From the NCBI RefSeq assembly GCF_014837145.1, contig NZ_JACYFS010000007.1, positions 62,001 through 126,000 of the forward strand: a stretch of 64,000 nucleotides of DNA, written 5' to 3'. The DNA comes from Chryseobacterium caseinilyticum. Lineage in GTDB: Bacteria; Bacteroidota; Bacteroidia; Flavobacteriales; Weeksellaceae. Each line of letters begins with the position of its first letter. Within the stretch, counting starts at the first letter, position 1. The translations under genes and the position numbers were made by a program. The notes beneath the pieces are model-generated. The model did not search any database, had not been told where the DNA came from, and saw only the letters and a list, made by a program, of their open reading frames with translations. Below, one piece after another: positions 63,037-64,000 of the stretch.

Positions 63037-63714
63037 ATGAAGAAATGTATTATATCCGTTAATCAGTATGCTGATTTTGTAAAAGCTACTGATTCAAAAA
63101 AGCAAAGAATTATTAGGCAACAAAAAAAACCTAATGTATTTAGAATTGCTTATTATCAGCTTGCAAAGGCAAGAATTAGAAAAACCTTAAAAAACAATGG
63201 CTCTCTGAAGCATATAGATGACGCTCTAGCAAACTTGTCCGCAAGAGTTCCTCAATCAAAAAGGCAATCAAGTGATAAAACTGTTTCAATTGAAGCATTA
63301 GAAAAATTTTTAATGTTAACGATCCCTAAAGTTCTTAGAGATGAAAATTTAGAGTTTTTGAACACGAAACAGTTTAAAAGTGATATTGAGGTTAATGGAA
63401 TTTCGATAATTATATCACCCGAAATTATTTTTAAAACGATAATTGATGGGAATGATGTATTTGGCGGGATTAAACTTCACATATCAAAATCAAACTGTTT
63501 TGATACAGAACAACAACAAATTATCGCTTCAGGAATCTGTAATTTTTTAGAGAAAAATGTTACAACAGGCAAGCAGATTGTTTTGCCCGAATTCTGTATT
63601 TCTTTAGATATCTTTGGTAGTGGATTTATATCAAATTCAACTGCAAAAAAGAATATTATTAATTCCTATAAAAAAGAATGTTTAGAAATTATTAAAATTT
63701 GGGATGCTGCCTAA
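63037..63714 (+). CDS. Unrecognised 225-residue protein coupled to DUF2188
   Basis: Basic N-terminus with many Lys/Arg (KKQRIIRQQKKPNVFRIAYY, ARIRKTLKNNGSLKHIDDAL), then an alpha/beta core. SDIEVNGISIIISPEIIFKTIIDGNDVFGGIKLHISKS has an acidic residue followed by strand, GGIK and strand, which is loosely like a PD-(D/E)xK nuclease core, but this is a weak resemblance. C-terminus FCISLDIFGSGFISNSTAKKNIINSYKKECLEI. Base composition is AT-rich. Two-gene unit with the preceding gene. Confidence 0.7.
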   Translation: MKKCIISVNQYADFVKATDSKKQRIIRQQKKPNVFRIAYYQLAKARIRKTLKNNGSLKHIDDALANLSARVPQSKRQSSDKTVSIEALEKFLMLTIPKVLRDENLEFLNTKQFKSDIEVNGISIIISPEIIFKTIIDGNDVFGGIKLHISKSNCFDTEQQQIIASGICNFLEKNVTTGKQIVLPEFCISLDIFGSGFISNSTAKKNIINSYKKECLEIIKIWDAA

Positions 63715-63738
63715 ATTAATTCATAACTAGCACTATTA

Positions 63739-63777
63739 ACTGAATTTCATTTATATGAGATTCAGTTTCTTTTTATA
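63739..63777 (+). terminator. Terminator of the DUF2188 unit
   Basis: ACTGAATTTCAT / ATGAGATTCAGT arms (one wobble), 4-nt loop, T-rich tail. Confidence 0.85.
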
Positions 63778-63854
63778 GGTCTACAAAACTAAATCAATAA
63801 AATTTTCTCATTAAATCTTTTAGTTTTAATTTTCTAAAAAACATAAGATCCACT

Positions 63855-64000
63855 TTAAAATTTATTATTTAGGTATTTAACTAAATCGTCAAAATCCTTT
63901 TCTGAATATCCTATTTGTATATAATGAATATTCTCTTCCTTTCTATACCAAGTCAGTTGGCGTTTCGCAAATCTTCTCGAGTTTTTTTTAATTTCAGAAA
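63855..64000 (-). CDS. miaA: tRNA dimethylallyltransferase, C-terminal fragment
   Basis: The last 47 codons, open to the right window edge; the start lies outside. The C-terminal signature IKKNSRRFAKRQLTWYRKEE is diagnostic of MiaA, which adds an isoprenyl group to A37 of tRNAs reading UNN codons. It ends with a TAA at 63855-63857. Confidence 0.85.
   Translation of the reverse strand, partial: SEIKKNSRRFAKRQLTWYRKEENIHYIQIGYSEKDFDDLVKYLNNKF

Overview
The window is an AT-rich chromosomal segment of a Bacteroidota bacterium, most likely a flavobacterium of the Chryseobacterium/Weeksellaceae type. The evidence is: type IX secretion (T9SS) C-terminal sorting domains on two large proteins and a T9SS Plug-type protein; promoters of the Bacteroidota form (TTTG/TTTC, about 18-21 bp, TAnnTTTG); a complete 14-subunit nuo operon with the short flavobacterial NuoG; and many lipoproteins and DUF families typical of the phylum. 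No rRNA, CRISPR array, phage or transposase gene was seen.

Layout. 1-3.6 kb: the 3' end of a large T9SS-secreted surface protein, a small membrane protein and a beta-propeller-like lipoprotein. 3.7-11.8 kb: a 1237-residue phosphoesterase / kinase-like / outer-membrane-barrel fusion, an HD-PycTM protein, a GAF-domain protein and a DUF4412 protein. 11.9-18.0 kb: a five-gene operon on the minus strand encoding a LysM protein, a LysM/PAAR-like (DUF4280) protein, an 848-residue putative peptidoglycan-attacking effector and two lipoproteins. This looks like cargo of a contractile (T6SS/eCIS) injection system without the structural genes. 18.1-33.1 kb: the nuo operon (nuoA to nuoN, minus strand), interrupted by an outer-membrane protein gene (between nuoF and nuoG) and by a four-helix-bundle (S23-type) gene flanked by inverted repeats (between nuoH and nuoI). 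Several nuo spacers carry the same repeat family just upstream of start codons.

33-49.5 kb is housekeeping: a GNAT-like protein, a zinc metallopeptidase, an IMPACT/YigZ protein, ribD, a DUF349 protein, aroE, a secreted endonuclease I, an FtsX-type permease, rbfA, methylmalonyl-CoA epimerase, a tRNA with CAU anticodon, a metallo-beta-lactamase-fold hydrolase, the T9SS Plug-like protein, a ParE-like toxin/antitoxin pair, ferrochelatase, an Nfu-type Fe-S protein and a gamma-carbonic-anhydrase-like protein. 49.8-55.2 kb: a lipoprotein, a PIF1/RecD-like helicase, an AraC regulator with an SDR oxidoreductase, and a thioredoxin-like protein.

55.4-62.5 kb is a self-contained efflux locus: a TetR regulator with an operator-like palindrome directly behind its -7 box, then an array of related palindromes (TAACAnTGTTA) in front of an RND adaptor, permease and TolC-family outer-membrane factor. 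62.8-63.7 kb holds a two-gene unit (DUF2188 plus an unrecognised 225-residue protein) behind repeated TGTCAC words. The right edge carries the 3' end of miaA.

The strongest leads for something little described are: the injection-cargo operon with an effector that appears to combine an L,D-transpeptidase-like and a lysozyme-like domain; the phosphatase/kinase-like/barrel fusion; the S23 gene bounded by inverted copies of a repeat that otherwise sits in front of nuo start codons; and the TetR operator array. All functional statements rest on motif recognition by eye; no database search was run.
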